This document shows, piece by piece, positions 43,935 through 54,774 of a stretch of 64,000 nt of DNA (positions are counted from its first letter, which is position 1; the number at the start of each line of letters is the position of its first letter). A model generated the notes under the pieces. The model did no database searches, was not told the origin of the DNA, and saw nothing but the letters and a program-made list of their open reading frames with translations. A program made the position numbers and the translations under genes. The stretch covers positions 46,948,509 to 47,012,508 of the forward strand of contig OZ020618.1 in the NCBI GenBank assembly GCA_963971575.1, in the 5' to 3' direction. The stretch is from Liopterus haemorrhoidalis (lineage: Eukaryota > Arthropoda > Insecta > Coleoptera > Dytiscidae).

Positions 43935-45195
43935 CCAGGTCTACAAGTATAAAATGCGTTTTTTTTTTTTTTTTTTTAAATATAACACATTAAACTCAAA
44001 AGAACAGTAAAAGTTTATTTATTCAAAGTATGATCCATTAGAAGTTATACATTTTTTCCATCTTTCAGGCAATTTGTGAATACCTCGCCAGTAGAACTCT
44101 TCCTCTTTCCCCGCAAACCATTCATCTAGCCATTTTTTAACATTTTCATATGAACAAAAGTGCTGCTCGGCAAGTGCGTGACCCATCGATGCGGACAAGT
44201 GGTAATCTGAAGGGGCCAAGTCTGGTGAGTAAGCGGCATAGGGTAGCACTTCCCACTTGAGTGCCTCCAATGTGTTGCAAACTGCTTTTGCCTTATGTGA
44301 TGCAGCGTTATCGTGAAGAAAGATTACCTTGTGCTGTCTTCTTTCGTATTCTGGTCGTTTTATGAGCAGCGAATGGTTCAATTCGATCAGTTGTTGTTGG
44401 TAGCGTTGGGTATTAACTGTTTCACCAGGTTTTAACAATTCATAATAGACCACACCCTTATGGTCCCACCAAGTACAGAGCATTGTCTTTTTGCCAAAGC
44501 GATTCGGTCTTGCAGTTGATGTGAATGGTGAGTCTGGGTTCACTGGGATTTATTTCGTTTGGGATTTTCAAAATAAATCCATTTTTCATCGCCAGTAATG
44601 ATACGATGCAAAAAAGACTTTCTTTTGTATCGTGCAAGCAAAATTTCACAAGTGTTTTTCCGTTTTTCCATCTGCCTCTCATTCAATGCATGTGGAACCC
44701 ATCTGCCGACTTTCTGGATCTTACCCATCTCTCGTAGGCGATTGGAAACAGCTTGTTGACTAACGCCTAACTGCTCTGCTAGTTGTTTTTGTGACTGACT
44801 ATCGTCTTCCTGTAGCAATGTTTCCAATTTTGTATCTTCATATTTTTTTGGAGGTTTTCCATGTTCTTTGTCTGTAAGATCAAAGTCACCACTTTTGAAA
44901 CGCCGAAACCATCGTTCACACGTATCTTGCGATGGAGCATATTCACCATAAGCTTCTCGAAGCAGTCGGTATGATTCAGCAGCAGTTTTTTTCAAATGAA
45001 AAGAAAACAGTAGTAATTTACCATTTTTAACACAGTAAAACAAAACTATATGATCACTTTTCAAATTATAACCTATACGCATTTGACACTTAATGATAAC
45101 TTATCAAAACGCCATATGTGTTGAAACTTTGAACTATACACTATGTTTGCGCGGCAAGTTTGAAAAAAATCCGCATTTGATACTTGTAAACCTGG
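43935..45195 (-). mobile_element. mariner element (TACCAGGT-type ends)
   Basis: Termini CCAGGTCTACAAGTATAAAA (43935) and complement of CCAGGTTTACAAGTATCAAA (45195), flanked by TA (43933-43934, 45196-45197). 1261 bp, the usual full mariner length. Confidence 0.93.
44019..45082 (-). pseudogene. mariner transposase (DD34D), one frameshift
   Basis: From 45082: KTAAESYRLLREAYGEYAPS, RWFRRFKSGDFDLTDKEHGK, second HTH QLAEQLGVSQQAVSNRLREM, linker WVPHALNERQMEKRK and the first Asp GDEKWIYFENPKR. A frameshift and stop fall at 44540, then TSTARPNRFGKKTMLCTWWD, LHDNAASHKA (second Asp), AYSPDLAPSDYHL (third) and the end ERWKKCITSNGSYFE at 44019. WVPH and SPDLAPSDYHL are standard mariner signatures. A single disruption near 44545 separates two long open frames, so a young copy. 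Confidence 0.95.
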
Positions 45196-45197
45196 TA

Positions 45198-45809
45198 TAT
45201 AACTTTCCAAATTACTACATATAACTTGAAACATTTTAAGCTACTTAATTTGAAACTACACCACTGGTTTCAGCACCTCCATTAGAGAAAAATCACATTA
45301 AGATCATTAGTTAATAGTTATTTACACAATTAATTTAGTTGGATATGGAATGACCTAAATATGTATCTGTTTTTACAACTTTTCATAACAATATCTGGTA
45401 AATTAATTTAATAGCAATATAAGAACATTTCAAGTTCCGATACTGGACCTTTAAATTACGATATTATCGGTGTAAATTGCCAATAAGTAGGGTATGAAAT
45501 TGATTATAGTACGATATAAGTTCACTCCTTAATGCACGGTTAGATCCCGCCAATAATCCATGTGTTTTAACGGTGCTTTGCTCTTAAGCCATTTCTGTAT
45601 TAAATTTCACACTTACGAGACATTTTAAATAAGAAGAAATAAAACCTTTAATACAATGTAGAACAATTTATAAAAAATAAAATTAACTCATATAAAAAGT
45701 CAATGCAATAATTATCGTAAGACAAATCGTGCGAGATTCAAAACGAGAAATTGCATCGTGTATTACAAGATTCAAAGCTTGATTTATAATATCACCATAA
45801 TATAAGATA
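45198..45809. other. AT-rich stretch, nothing recognised
   Basis: No gene or repeat found. Confidence 0.45.
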
Positions 45810-47189
45810 CCGTGAATTTATTCTTTAATGCAACATCTACTATGTCATTACCATGGATACAGTTTTTGACAGCAATATAAATCGTGTACATTTTCATTTG
45901 CAACATAGACAATTAGTGTGTATACTTTTGCTCATTGCTGATTTAAAAATTGATCAACATGTATACAGATTGAAGAAAAAATAATGATTGTAACTTAGTA
46001 TAACTCCCAAATGAGTTTAAGAGAAGTTTCTGCTGTATTTAGTGCAACTTATCCAGATCGGCCAATACCAAATCCCTCTATAATTTCAAGACTAGTTAAT
46101 AAATTTCATCGCGAAAGATGTCTTAAGTCAAAACATAATAAAAAAAGAACAACATCCCGCGCGCTTTCAGAAGAGAAGCAGTTGGAAATATTATTACAAG
46201 TGGAAGAAAACAATCAAAATACTTTAAGATCATTTGCACAAACCGTTGGTGTCAGTATTGGATCTGTTTTTAACTTCTTAAAAAAAGAAAAGTTTCGATC
46301 ATACAAATTTCAAAATCATCAAGAATTGTTAGAAAGGGACGCAGCAGTACGAATGGATTTTTGTTTTGAAATGTTTGAAGAAATTAATTCCGACCCAACA
46401 ATGCTTCAAAGAATTTTATTTACTGACGATGCAACGTTTACTCTAAATGGTGAAGTGCACAGAAAAAATTTTAGGTACTGGCGTCGAGAAAATTTACATT
46501 TGTTTCATTCCTCCCGAACTCAAAACCGCAAAAATTAAATATTTAAACAGGGATAATAGGAACCAATATTATAGGGCCTTGTTTTATTGACGGTAACCTT
46601 AATGCTGCAAAATATCTAGCCCAAAACCAAATATTACCTGCGTTGCGAAACCTGAATATTAATAGACAAGTATGGTTTCAACATGATGGCGTAAGTCCAT
46701 TATTCTAGAATAGTTAAGGAATATTTACATAGAACTTTCCCAAATAGCTGGATTGGAAGAGGAGAATCAATGAATTGGCCAACGAGATCTCCGGATTTGG
46801 CACCCAATGATTTTTTTTATTGGGGATATTTAAAGGCCAAAGTATATAATGGAGAACTTAGGGATGTTGCTGAACTGCAAGACAAAATTGTTCAAGCATC
46901 CAACAATATACCTCAAGAGCAATGCTGAATGTTTTAAATCATTTTTATGATCGCAGCATTTTGTATGCAAGTAAACGGAGAAACTTTTGAACATTTAGTA
47001 TAAGTTTTTATTAGTTACTTACTTGTTATTATTTTTTATTTGTATTTTCAATAAAATATTTTGATTTTGCTAGTAAATATAGTTTTTTCTATGTTGCAAA
47101 TGAAAATGAACACGATTTATATTGCTGTCAAAAACTGTATCCATGGTAATGACATAGTACATGTTGCATTAAAATATAAATTCACTGCA
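45810..47189 (+). mobile_element. mariner-like element with ~100-bp terminal inverted repeats
   Basis: 45810-45909 and 47090-47187 are inverted copies (GCAACAT.TACTATGTCATT, ACCATGGATACAGTTTTTGA, CAGCAATATAAATCGTGT, CATTTTCATTTGCAACATAG) with only a handful of mismatches. TA at 45808-45809 and 47190-47191. Such long repeats are unusual for mariner, where 25-35 bp is normal. Confidence 0.9.
46011..46990 (+). pseudogene. mariner-family transposase of the WP.RSPDL..DFF.WGY type
   Basis: Plus frame 46011-46538: MSLREVSAVFSATYPDRPIP, SIISRLVNKFHRERC, HTH LRSFAQTVGVSIGSVFNFLK and the first Asp LFTDDATFTLNGEVH. A frameshift near 46530 is followed by IIGPCFIDGNLNAAKYLAQN, QVWFQHDG (second Asp, 46675), MNWPTRSPDLAPNDFFYWGY (third, about 46770-46830), LKAKVYNG and FYDRSILYASKRRNF, stop at 46990. 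The WGYLK.KVY stretch places it with the IS630-Tc1-mariner lineage also seen at 59030. Two or more frameshifts. Confidence 0.88.
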
Positions 47190-47191
47190 TA

Positions 47192-48204
47192 ATATGAGTA
47201 TAAAGATGAGAATTTGTATCGACCAGAAAAAATGCTGGTCATATTTGAACCGCCTCCGTATTATAAATAACACATATTAAGTTCTATAAGAGATAGGTGC
47301 TTACACACCTTTAAAAACTCATAAAATAACCTATAAAAGTCTATAAGATCTATAATTAATATACACCCCGAAACACATAATTTTTATCGCAGTGTCTGTT
47401 GTGCTTCTTTTGTTACTGCCTGATATTAAAAGTGGTTATTTTAGTTCCTGCTTTAATTTCATGTTCACTTTTAAAAACACTAATAAAAGTAGACTCATAA
47501 AACCAAATTAGCTTTATATGTATACATATAAAGGTATACGTACGAGACTGTATATGCTTTCTGCATGTGAACTAAAAATTAATCCTGCGGGGAATGTTGG
47601 ATAATGAACAACAAAATTCACGTGCCGCAAGGATAAATTTACAGACGAATGTAAAATGATTCTATGTATGTTTATTTTCACTGTTATTTTAGATGAGTAT
47701 TTGTAAAAAATGTTAGATTATATATACGGTTTTTTCAAAAATAAATAGTATAAATTCGGTTCTATGAATATCTAGACCAAATATATTGTCATCTTTTCAG
47801 TCTCTTTAACAGAGATGGTAGTCTCTGCTCGAAAGCATAACACCATACACTTACATACATTTATTATCCTTATTATCAAGATCCTATTAGTCGAAATGTC
47901 ATACTAACCACGTACTTTCATATCTATGACCGGCGGTCTAGAAACGGAAAATTTCTATCGGCGTTTTAAACGGCGTCTTCTAGGCGTTTGGGAACCTTTT
48001 TTTTATCATGGCCATCTGACGGTGACATGTGAGCAAGGGCGGATTTTATGCAAAGGCAAATGGGTAATACCCCCCAAGAAAAATGATTATTTTTAAATCT
48101 TTTTTTTTAATTCTTGGTAGCAGCTACTAATGGGAACTAATCTGTATATTTTGATTTATTTCTATTATGAATATATTAGTAATTTTTATAAAAAATACAA
48201 ATAT
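47192..48204. other. AT-rich stretch, nothing recognised
   Basis: No ORF or element end that I can support. Confidence 0.4.
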
Positions 48205-48207
48205 CCA

Positions 48208-48284
48208 TGTCGTCGCCGGAATTCGAACTCAAGCCCCCATGGTTAGCAGCCAAATGCACTTACCACTGCATAATGGCGACAGAC
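48208..48284 (-). pseudogene. tRNA-like sequence (Ser-GCT-like), probable SINE head
   Basis: Read on the minus strand: GTCGCC...GGCGAC can form the acceptor stem, ATGC-AGTGGTAAGT-GCAT the D arm, and TGG-CTGCTAA-CCA an anticodon arm with GCT in the anticodon place; GAGTTCGAATTCC is the B box. The T stem pairs poorly and there is no long variable arm, so it is a decayed tRNA or SINE head, not a working tRNA. Confidence 0.55.
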
Positions 48285-48476
48285 TTTTGAAATCTTAACA
48301 TTCTTAAATTTATTTGAAGATGTTAAAAATCCTATTCCATTTTTAATTGAAATCTTTTAAATCTTCAAATTCTAAAAGTTTGTTTTCATATGCTGCTCTT
48401 AATTTGATTCATCGCAACTGGTCATAATCGTTCTCACTTTTCGGACATGCAACTATTTTATCGTAGTCACTGCATC

Positions 48477-50098
48477 CCAGCAAACATTTTTATACGGGCC
48501 AGTACTGGTAAAGCACATACTCCCCGGCATTGAAAGTAATGGGCCAGTGCTGGCATTTCGTACTGGGCCAGTACCCCGGTGTCCCCGTGGCCCTTAGCTG
48601 GCCCATTGATGTATCAGTTGCCGGCCCAGCAACGGTAAAGTGCATTGAAAGTAATGGGCCAGTGCTAGCATTTCGCACTGGGCCAGTGCTGGCATTTCGC
48701 ACTGGGACAGTCCTGGCATTTTGCACTGGGCCAGTACCCCGGTGTCCCCGTGGCCGTTAGCTGGCCCGTTGATGTATCAGTTGCTGGCCCAGCAACGGTA
48801 AAGTGCAAAATAATCGCATTAGTTGCAAGATTTATTTCTGATGGACCAGTGCTTATATTATACCCACTCTCTAGTGTTTCAAATGTAACATATGTGTTCT
48901 TACCCAGTATTAAAATAAATTAATCGTTGAATAAATTTATTTAACAAATAAAGTTGACAATATCGCATCGGTTTTAAACTATTAATGAAGAAATTAACAT
49001 TGCTGTCAATAGAATGTTGCGATATTGTTAACTTAAGTTGTTAAATAAATTTATTCAACGATGGTAAAACTGGCAGATTGTAAATTGTATTAACAGTTAT
49101 AATTTATTGATTTATCTATAAATATTAAATAAATATAATTTCAGGAATAACAGGAATTAGTTTATTTAATTTAATGAAGAATTTTAAGAAAATGGTTTTC
49201 TGCCATTTCGGCCAAACCAATTGCATCCTAAAGATAAGGGGTGACTAATAATTTTCGCCAATACTCGTCTTGTATTATCTACCACATCTTTTCCCCCTGA
49301 CTTGAAGAATGCCAACCTAAAGAAATCATACTTATTAAAATAAATTCAATAATCAAATTTTATAAGCATTAATGCTATAAGCTGTTCACTTTTGTAAGAA
49401 CAAACTAGATCTGGTTATTTTGGTAATTTTTATAGTGTATTACGGACTTTTAGAAACTTGGTTATATTGTAAAAAAAGCTTTACAGTTTAGGATTAAGTT
49501 TGTATTATTGTTAGTATTATATTTACAAAATATTTAAGATGTCACTATTCAAAATGAAATATGACAAATTATATTTTTTAAATGACATATTTATAATCTT
49601 GTAACAGATTTATTAATAATTGAAAATTTTATTACATGAAAAAAACTGTGATTGAACTAACCTAAAAATTAAACAATTTAACATGAAACAGTTTGTGTAA
49701 ACTACGTCCTTAAATCGAACAAAACACACAAATCACAATAAAAAACTGTATAATGTTCACAAAACAATAACTATTCAAATACACTTCTTGACAAACTGTT
49801 CACCAACACGTATCAACTTGTACTGGCCCTTGAAGGCCACGCTGTTAGGGCGTTTTATGACTAAGAACAATCAGAATTTTCAAATTATTACATTCAAAAA
49901 AAGTTTAGTTTTAAGTAAAAAGTATGAGTGAAGAAGAGTGCTTATAAAATGCTGGTAAAGTACTTCGTATAGGCGGAATGCGAAATACAAATGTGAAGTA
50001 CATTATTAATACTGGCGTTGCACTTACTTTTGGTGTCAGTAATTTACCAGCATAAAAGCAGTTTGCCGGCATTCGGCCGTTAGTTGAATGTTTGCTGG
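48477..50098. mobile_element. non-autonomous DNA element with CCCAGCAAACATT ends
   Basis: CCCAGCAAACATT (48477-48489) and AATGTTTGCTGGG (50086-50098) are perfectly inverted. Inside: a GC-rich tandem array at the left (48490-48805), an AT-rich core and GCCGGCATTCGGCCGTTAG at the right end. No ORF. Flanks show no clear target duplication (GCAT/GTAT at best), so superfamily is open. It interrupts an RTE relic on its right side. Confidence 0.6.
48490..48805 (+). repeat. nested tandem repeat, GGGCCAGTGCTGGCATTTCG units
   Basis: A ~120-bp block (TAATGGGCCAGTGCTGGC ... CCGGTGTCCCCGTGGCC.TTAGCTGGCCC ... GCCCAGCAACGGTAAAGTGC) occurs twice, at about 48538 and 48653. In the second, the 24-bp core (GGGCCAGTGCTGGCATTTCG, CACT) is amplified to three or four copies (48656-48735). 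The core CCAGTGCTGG is palindromic. Confidence 0.85.
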
Positions 50099-50590
50099 GG
50101 TATGTCTTCTTTCAACCATCAGGACTTCAAAGTTGTTTAAGCGCTTGTTGAATATGCATATTATCAGTTCTATTAGTTGATTAGGGCCAGATTTTATAAG
50201 TTCGATAGATAAATTGCCTGAACTTGGAGATTTGCCGATCTTCGTGAACTGGAGCGCTTTTAACACTTTTTCGTAAGTGAAGTCGGGAACTATGTATTGG
50301 ATAAGAAAGTTATTATTTTGAATGTGATTATCATTAAAAAATTTCTTACTGCCTTCGGTTAATAACTGCTGGTAATAGTTGCACCAGGTATCTATGTCAA
50401 TCATGTTGATACTGCTCTTGTCCTGGTTTTGTGTTCTTTGTTTTTGACTCCAGGCTTTGTTGGCTCAAGTATTATTTGTGCATTTATTAATTTCTGTGAC
50501 AATATTCTGCCATTGGTCTCTTTTTTTTAATTTAATGGCCTTTGCTGCTGTGGCGATAAGCCAGAAGTTAGGTTTTAACATACTTTAATT
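50099..50590 (-). pseudogene. RTE-type LINE, N-terminal part of RT
   Basis: Minus strand from 50585: FWLIATAAKAIKLKKR-like, DQWQNIVTEINKCTNN, a stop, AWSQKQRTQNQ, then the open frame 50404-50100 with WCNYYQQLLTEGSKKFF, DFTYEKVLKALQFTKIGKSP, SIELIKSGPNQLIELIICIF and NKRLNNFEVL. These match the RT 'W..YY..LL', 'E..KAL...K.GK.PG.D.I..EL.K' blocks of RTE elements. Cut at 50099 by the CCCAGCA element; the catalytic half is not on the other side in any form I recognise. Confidence 0.75.
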
Positions 50591-51342
50591 CTATTTAAAT
50601 AAAAATTGTTTTTTATAAATAGGAATGAAATGTATTAACTCCTAGATTGACCGCTCTCAAATCATAACTAAATTACTCTTTAGTACCCTTTTGATGATAT
50701 CAACTAATTCTTTAAATTGTTTTGAAACAGTAAGTATTTACCGCAAAAACTATTAGTTAATGAGTTGCAAATAATATACTATTTAACCTAAATTCATCCC
50801 ACGGGAAGTAACAAACATAATCTTCACAGCCTCCCACAAGAAAATATTTACGTAGGTGGTGAAAATGATTGCGTTAGCACATATGATTCTGTTGTTTTGT
50901 TTCGGTGGAGACAAGCCAAGCCAAGCCAAAGTGTTATCTGTTGTTAATTTAAGACATTCCCTATAGTTTTGTTCAAAGAATCACCGCCGAAGTGCCATAG
51001 TGTCACGTTCCATAAACTAAAGGTCGTGCGGCTTCCTTCTTAACTTATCACTGTATTTTTGTTTTGTAAACATCGTGGTTTAAAGTAACACATGTGGCTT
51101 TACTGTGATGTGATACTAACAGCTTCGTAAGTCGTAAATTAACTTGATGCTTCTTTAATAAATGACCGGGCGTTAAAAATATTACTGAATGATAATACTT
51201 GATAATAATAATTTATTCTTGACGAGTTTTTATATGTATTGAATTATTTGTATGTTTTAATGTTAACACTAAATCATTTTTTGTTTGGTATTTTTTTAAT
51301 GATAATGCTATCTGTCAATATATTTCCTTAGAGTTTAAGCCA
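50591..51342. other. mostly unique stretch, no gene
   Basis: 50800-51180 is somewhat GC-richer (CAAGCCAAGCCAAGCC at 50912). No ORF or element hallmark. Confidence 0.35.
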
Positions 51343-51425
51343 GTGGTTTCCAAAATGTACGGGGCGCCCTGGGGAGTCTCAGAGGAATCATAGGAGCGCC
51401 GCGATTTAATTTAAAATTTCGAAGA
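51343..51425 (+). mobile_element. solo hAT terminus
   Basis: CAGTGGTTTCCAAAATGTAC then GGGGCGCCCTGGGG matches the common hAT end CAGTGGTTCCCAAA; the partner end was not found. Confidence 0.45.
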
Positions 51426-51534
51426 AAAACAGGAGCTTTGGTTACTGACATTTTAAACATACTAATATTATTAAAATGAGTAAAAGTAGAAATTTAAACC
51501 ATTTTTTAGGGTTTTGTAGGTATGACTAAAAAAC

Positions 51535-51990
51535 CCTTATACCGTCATTTTGTCGTCTGTCTGTCTGTCTGTCTGTCTGTTCGGTAAAAATTGTAGCCAA
51601 ACGGCTAAACCTAGAGAGTTGAAATTTGGCATGCTTATACAACTCTTTGACCCGCACATAGGAAAAATACTAAAACATCTAAAAAACATATCCCTCTAAA
51701 AATATAAACAAATATGTGCACATCAAAAAAAAAAATATTTTTTTAAATTCTGAGTAGGGTATCAAATGAAAGCCCGTAGTACGTGGATTAACGATCAAAA
51801 TTTTATTTTTGCAAAATAAATTATTTTGATGCGATTTTTGCCAAGATTGTGCAAAAAAATTGTTGTCCCACACCCTGTAGCCCAGATGGTTTAAACTAAA
51901 AATCTGAAAAAATTCTAAGTAATGTACATTGGTGTGAACCGAAATAGTACAACAGGAATTTTTGATCAGATTATGTTTTCGGAAAATAAA
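51535..51990 (+). repeat. dispersed repeat with (GTCT)n tract
   Basis: (GTCT)n at 51555-51580, then AAACGGCTAAACCTAGAGAG, TTTGACCCGCACATAGG and, from 51902, the block shared with 38722-38800. Related in reverse to 35440-35600. Non-coding. Confidence 0.6.
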
Positions 51991-52057
51991 GCATTTTTTG
52001 TGTTTTTAACTAAAATATGTTAACTATTTAATACGTTGTGTAACATACCAGATCAGT

Positions 52058-52135
52058 AGCTCTCGTGGCGTGGTTGGATTTGTCGTACGCTTAATAATAT
52101 AGCTTAAGTTGCAAACTAGGGTTCGAATCCTGTTG
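52058..52135 (+). repeat. tRNA-derived SINE head
   Basis: TGGCGTGGTTGG fits an A box and GGGTTCGAATCC is a perfect B box, 37 bp apart, followed by a T-run (52138-52152). RNA polymerase III promoter layout; the cloverleaf itself is poor. Confidence 0.6.
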
Positions 52136-52500
52136 ATTTTTTTTTTTTTTTGCATTTTTATTTTGTTTAAATTATTTTGTTAAAATTCTAGTTATATTTG
52201 GTAAATGTTGCATTTAATTTTTAAAAGCGTAAATTTAAAAACCAGTGGAAAGTGTTGAAATTTAATTCTATATTTGACGAAATCAAAGGGCGGGACTTAT
52301 GATGTAAGCAACCAATGGAAGCCACAATGGATGCAATTTTCAAAATCTTAATGAACTTTGCTTTATAAAAAAAATACTGCATATATTTAGAAACTTAAAT
52401 AATGGTATTAGGCATTCGAATTAAAATTCATAAAAAAATATTTTGACATAAAATTTGTTTTGGCATCCCAAATAATCATCGTTCAGTTACTAAATACCTG

Positions 52501-52543
52501 CAAACCCAGAAATGTGTGAAAATTCACACTTCACATAAATTTT
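52501..52543 (+). repeat. hairpin repeat, third copy
   Basis: CAAACCCAGAAATGTGTGAAAATTCACACTTCACATAAATTTTT family, see 16340-16562; GTGTGAAAATTCACAC is a perfect palindrome here. Confidence 0.7.
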
Positions 52544-52616
52544 TAAAAAGGGTTTAGTAGTTCCAAGGTTACGACAAGTTTTGAGACGGAAACAAAAAAT
52601 GGATATTAGGAAATCT

Positions 52617-52680
52617 TAGTTAGTTAAAATTTTTGGCGCACAGCAACGATGGCTATTTGCACCTAACACAGCCCATTTAA
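52617..52680 (-). repeat. LINE 3' end, second copy of the 7178 family
   Basis: Reverse of GGCTGTGTTAGGTGCAAATA-GCC...GTTGCTGTGCGCCAAAAATT with a short TTAGTTAG tail. Body upstream (52680-52800) not recognisable. Confidence 0.6.
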
Positions 52681-52699
52681 TTACCAGGAAATCTGTATT

Positions 52700-53887
52700 G
52701 TCATACAAGTATATAATTATTTACATTTTCTTGAAATTTTTAGTGATGATAAATTTCAAAACCCAAAGCTACTCTTTCAATAATAACGATGGGGTCAATA
52801 ATAAAAAATTATCGACGAGCGAAGACGGAAGAGGCAGCTAGTTATCACCTACGAGGCGAATTCGTTAAGTTAAAATAAGTCAACCAGTTACATCTTCAAA
52901 CATTCTCTGTCTTGGGCCAATAATCGCCAATATCCGGCAATTCTCTCAATATCGAGGTAGACTTAGTGGTCTACCTCTAAATACTCATAAATAATAAACT
53001 AATCTAAAAAATTAACAAAGAATTAACAAAATAATTAACTGATGTAATGTATTTTGTAAGCGTATAATAATAAATAAAGAAGTGTTAACAGTAAATTCAT
53101 AGGCAAAAAGATGAAACTAAACCATGTTATACAATGTAAATAATAATATAAACAAATATGCAACATGGCAAAAAATTAACATACATTCACAAATACCCTA
53201 CAATACATATGTCCAAATTTGTTTGAACATCCCAAACACAATTTTAGTCGTCAGCATACAAACCCTAACACACAATACATCATAGCATGATTTATATTTC
53301 ACATGAAACACAGTGAAGAGATACGTTACCAGTTACGAGAGAGTATGTTTAGTTATTAGTTGACAGAACACGCATAACAGTGGTTACTGGTCATATTATA
53401 TTAATTAACTTGCTGTCTGGAGATCGCTCTTTGCCTTTATGAATAATAATTAGTGTTAGGAGCGGCAGCACTGTGGTTTGAGGTACACCCTAGCGGCCAG
53501 GGATGCTGACCAGAAACCCGCATATCTAAGGGATACTTGCCTTTTGCATCTCTGATTCGTTATGGTGGATAGATGCGAGGATAGATGCCAGACTGGGATT
53601 ACTACATTTAAATGAGTTGTTTCTCAACTGTGGAAAGTGTAGTAAAATTTCGATACTGAGTTTTTAATAATTTAATATTCTAATAACAAAATTGAATCGT
53701 TTATTTTAGAAACAACCTATCTCCAGTTTACCGTACTTTGAGAAAATATAAAAAAAAATTACTTAACTAGCAAAATTTTGTTGTTATTAAAAATAAATTA
53801 CTTCCGTCCATCAAATAATATAGTACATTATTATACTAGTTCTTTGGAGTACGACGAGGGCAGTGAGGAGTACTATACCTTTTATGT
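52700..53887. other. AT-rich stretch, no gene
   Basis: GC rises briefly at 53460-53560 (AGCGGCAGCACTGTGG). No element hallmark or ORF. Confidence 0.35.
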
Positions 53888-53914
53888 TTTTACAAACGAG
53901 CACTAGATGGCAAT

Positions 53915-54641
53915 AGATAGGCATAAACTATGCGTTGAAACGGGCAGAAGAGCAATAATATACGAGGAGAAAACAAGAAGATCGAATTGGAAAGAACTGG
54001 TTATTGCATGCTGGGAGCAGATAAGAAGAAAAGAAGAAAATAAACTAGAAAAGAATGATTGGGAACTAGAACGCACAAAGTATTACGAAAGAAAAGGCTA
54101 TTCAACAACAGAAGTAGAGAACCGAAGACGAATGGGAGTTAGCTTAAAAGAAGAAATTGTGAGAAGGGAAAAGGACATGGAACTGCAACAACGAAGAGAG
54201 AAGATACAGATATCAAAATACAACCCCAGATACAGGTTTTTAGAAACAATAGGCATGCCTATGTATCTAAGAAAACAATCAAAAAACCAAAAAATAATAG
54301 CCAGATTCAGAGTAGGAAACGAAGAAAGAAGGAACGAATATTGGAGAGAAAAAGAAGAAAAGAAGTGCAGAATATGTGAGAGGAATGAAGAGACAATAGA
54401 GCATCTAACACGTGACTGCAAGGAAGAAGTGAGAAACCCGAAATCAGCCATACAAATACTCAATGACGAAAACCCGGATGAAACCTGGATGAAGAACATA
54501 TTAAATAAAAGACTATAAATGACAAAATTAAAAAAATGTACTGTACATATAATAATTGCACATTGTTTGCTACTATAAAATGTAAATGTATGAAAATTTT
54601 AACACCGCAAGGTGAAAAATAAATCTTTACTACTACTACTA
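53915..54641 (+). mobile_element. R1-like LINE, 5'-truncated, with (TAC)n tail
   Basis: Exact 14-bp duplication CACTAGATGGCAAT (53901-53914, 54642-54655). Open frame from the insertion point to a stop at 54518 (~200 codons; the ATG at 53907 belongs to the target). Lys/Glu-rich with LETIGMPMYLRKQSKNQKII, FRVGNEERRNEYWREKEEK and the knuckle CRICERNEETIEHLTRDC, end LNKRL. 3' UTR ends ACACCGCAAGGTG...AATAAATC and (TAC)n. Frame intact, so young. Same family as 28928-29534. Confidence 0.92.
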
Positions 54642-54774
54642 CACTAGATGGCAATATTGAAATGTGTCATTACTATATTCGTAAAATTTGACATTTGTTA
54701 TTGTGAAACCAGTGGCAGCTTTAAATTTACTGAGCAATTTGTTGATAGTGAGCGTTTAAAAAAAGCAAGTTTGT

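Noticed and set aside
48490..48760. 76-78-codon ORFs on both strands rich in repeated residues
   Set aside because: Translations of the tandem GGGCCAGTGCTGG array.
54098..54499. 133-codon minus ORF
   Set aside because: Antisense shadow of the LINE C-terminal coding frame.
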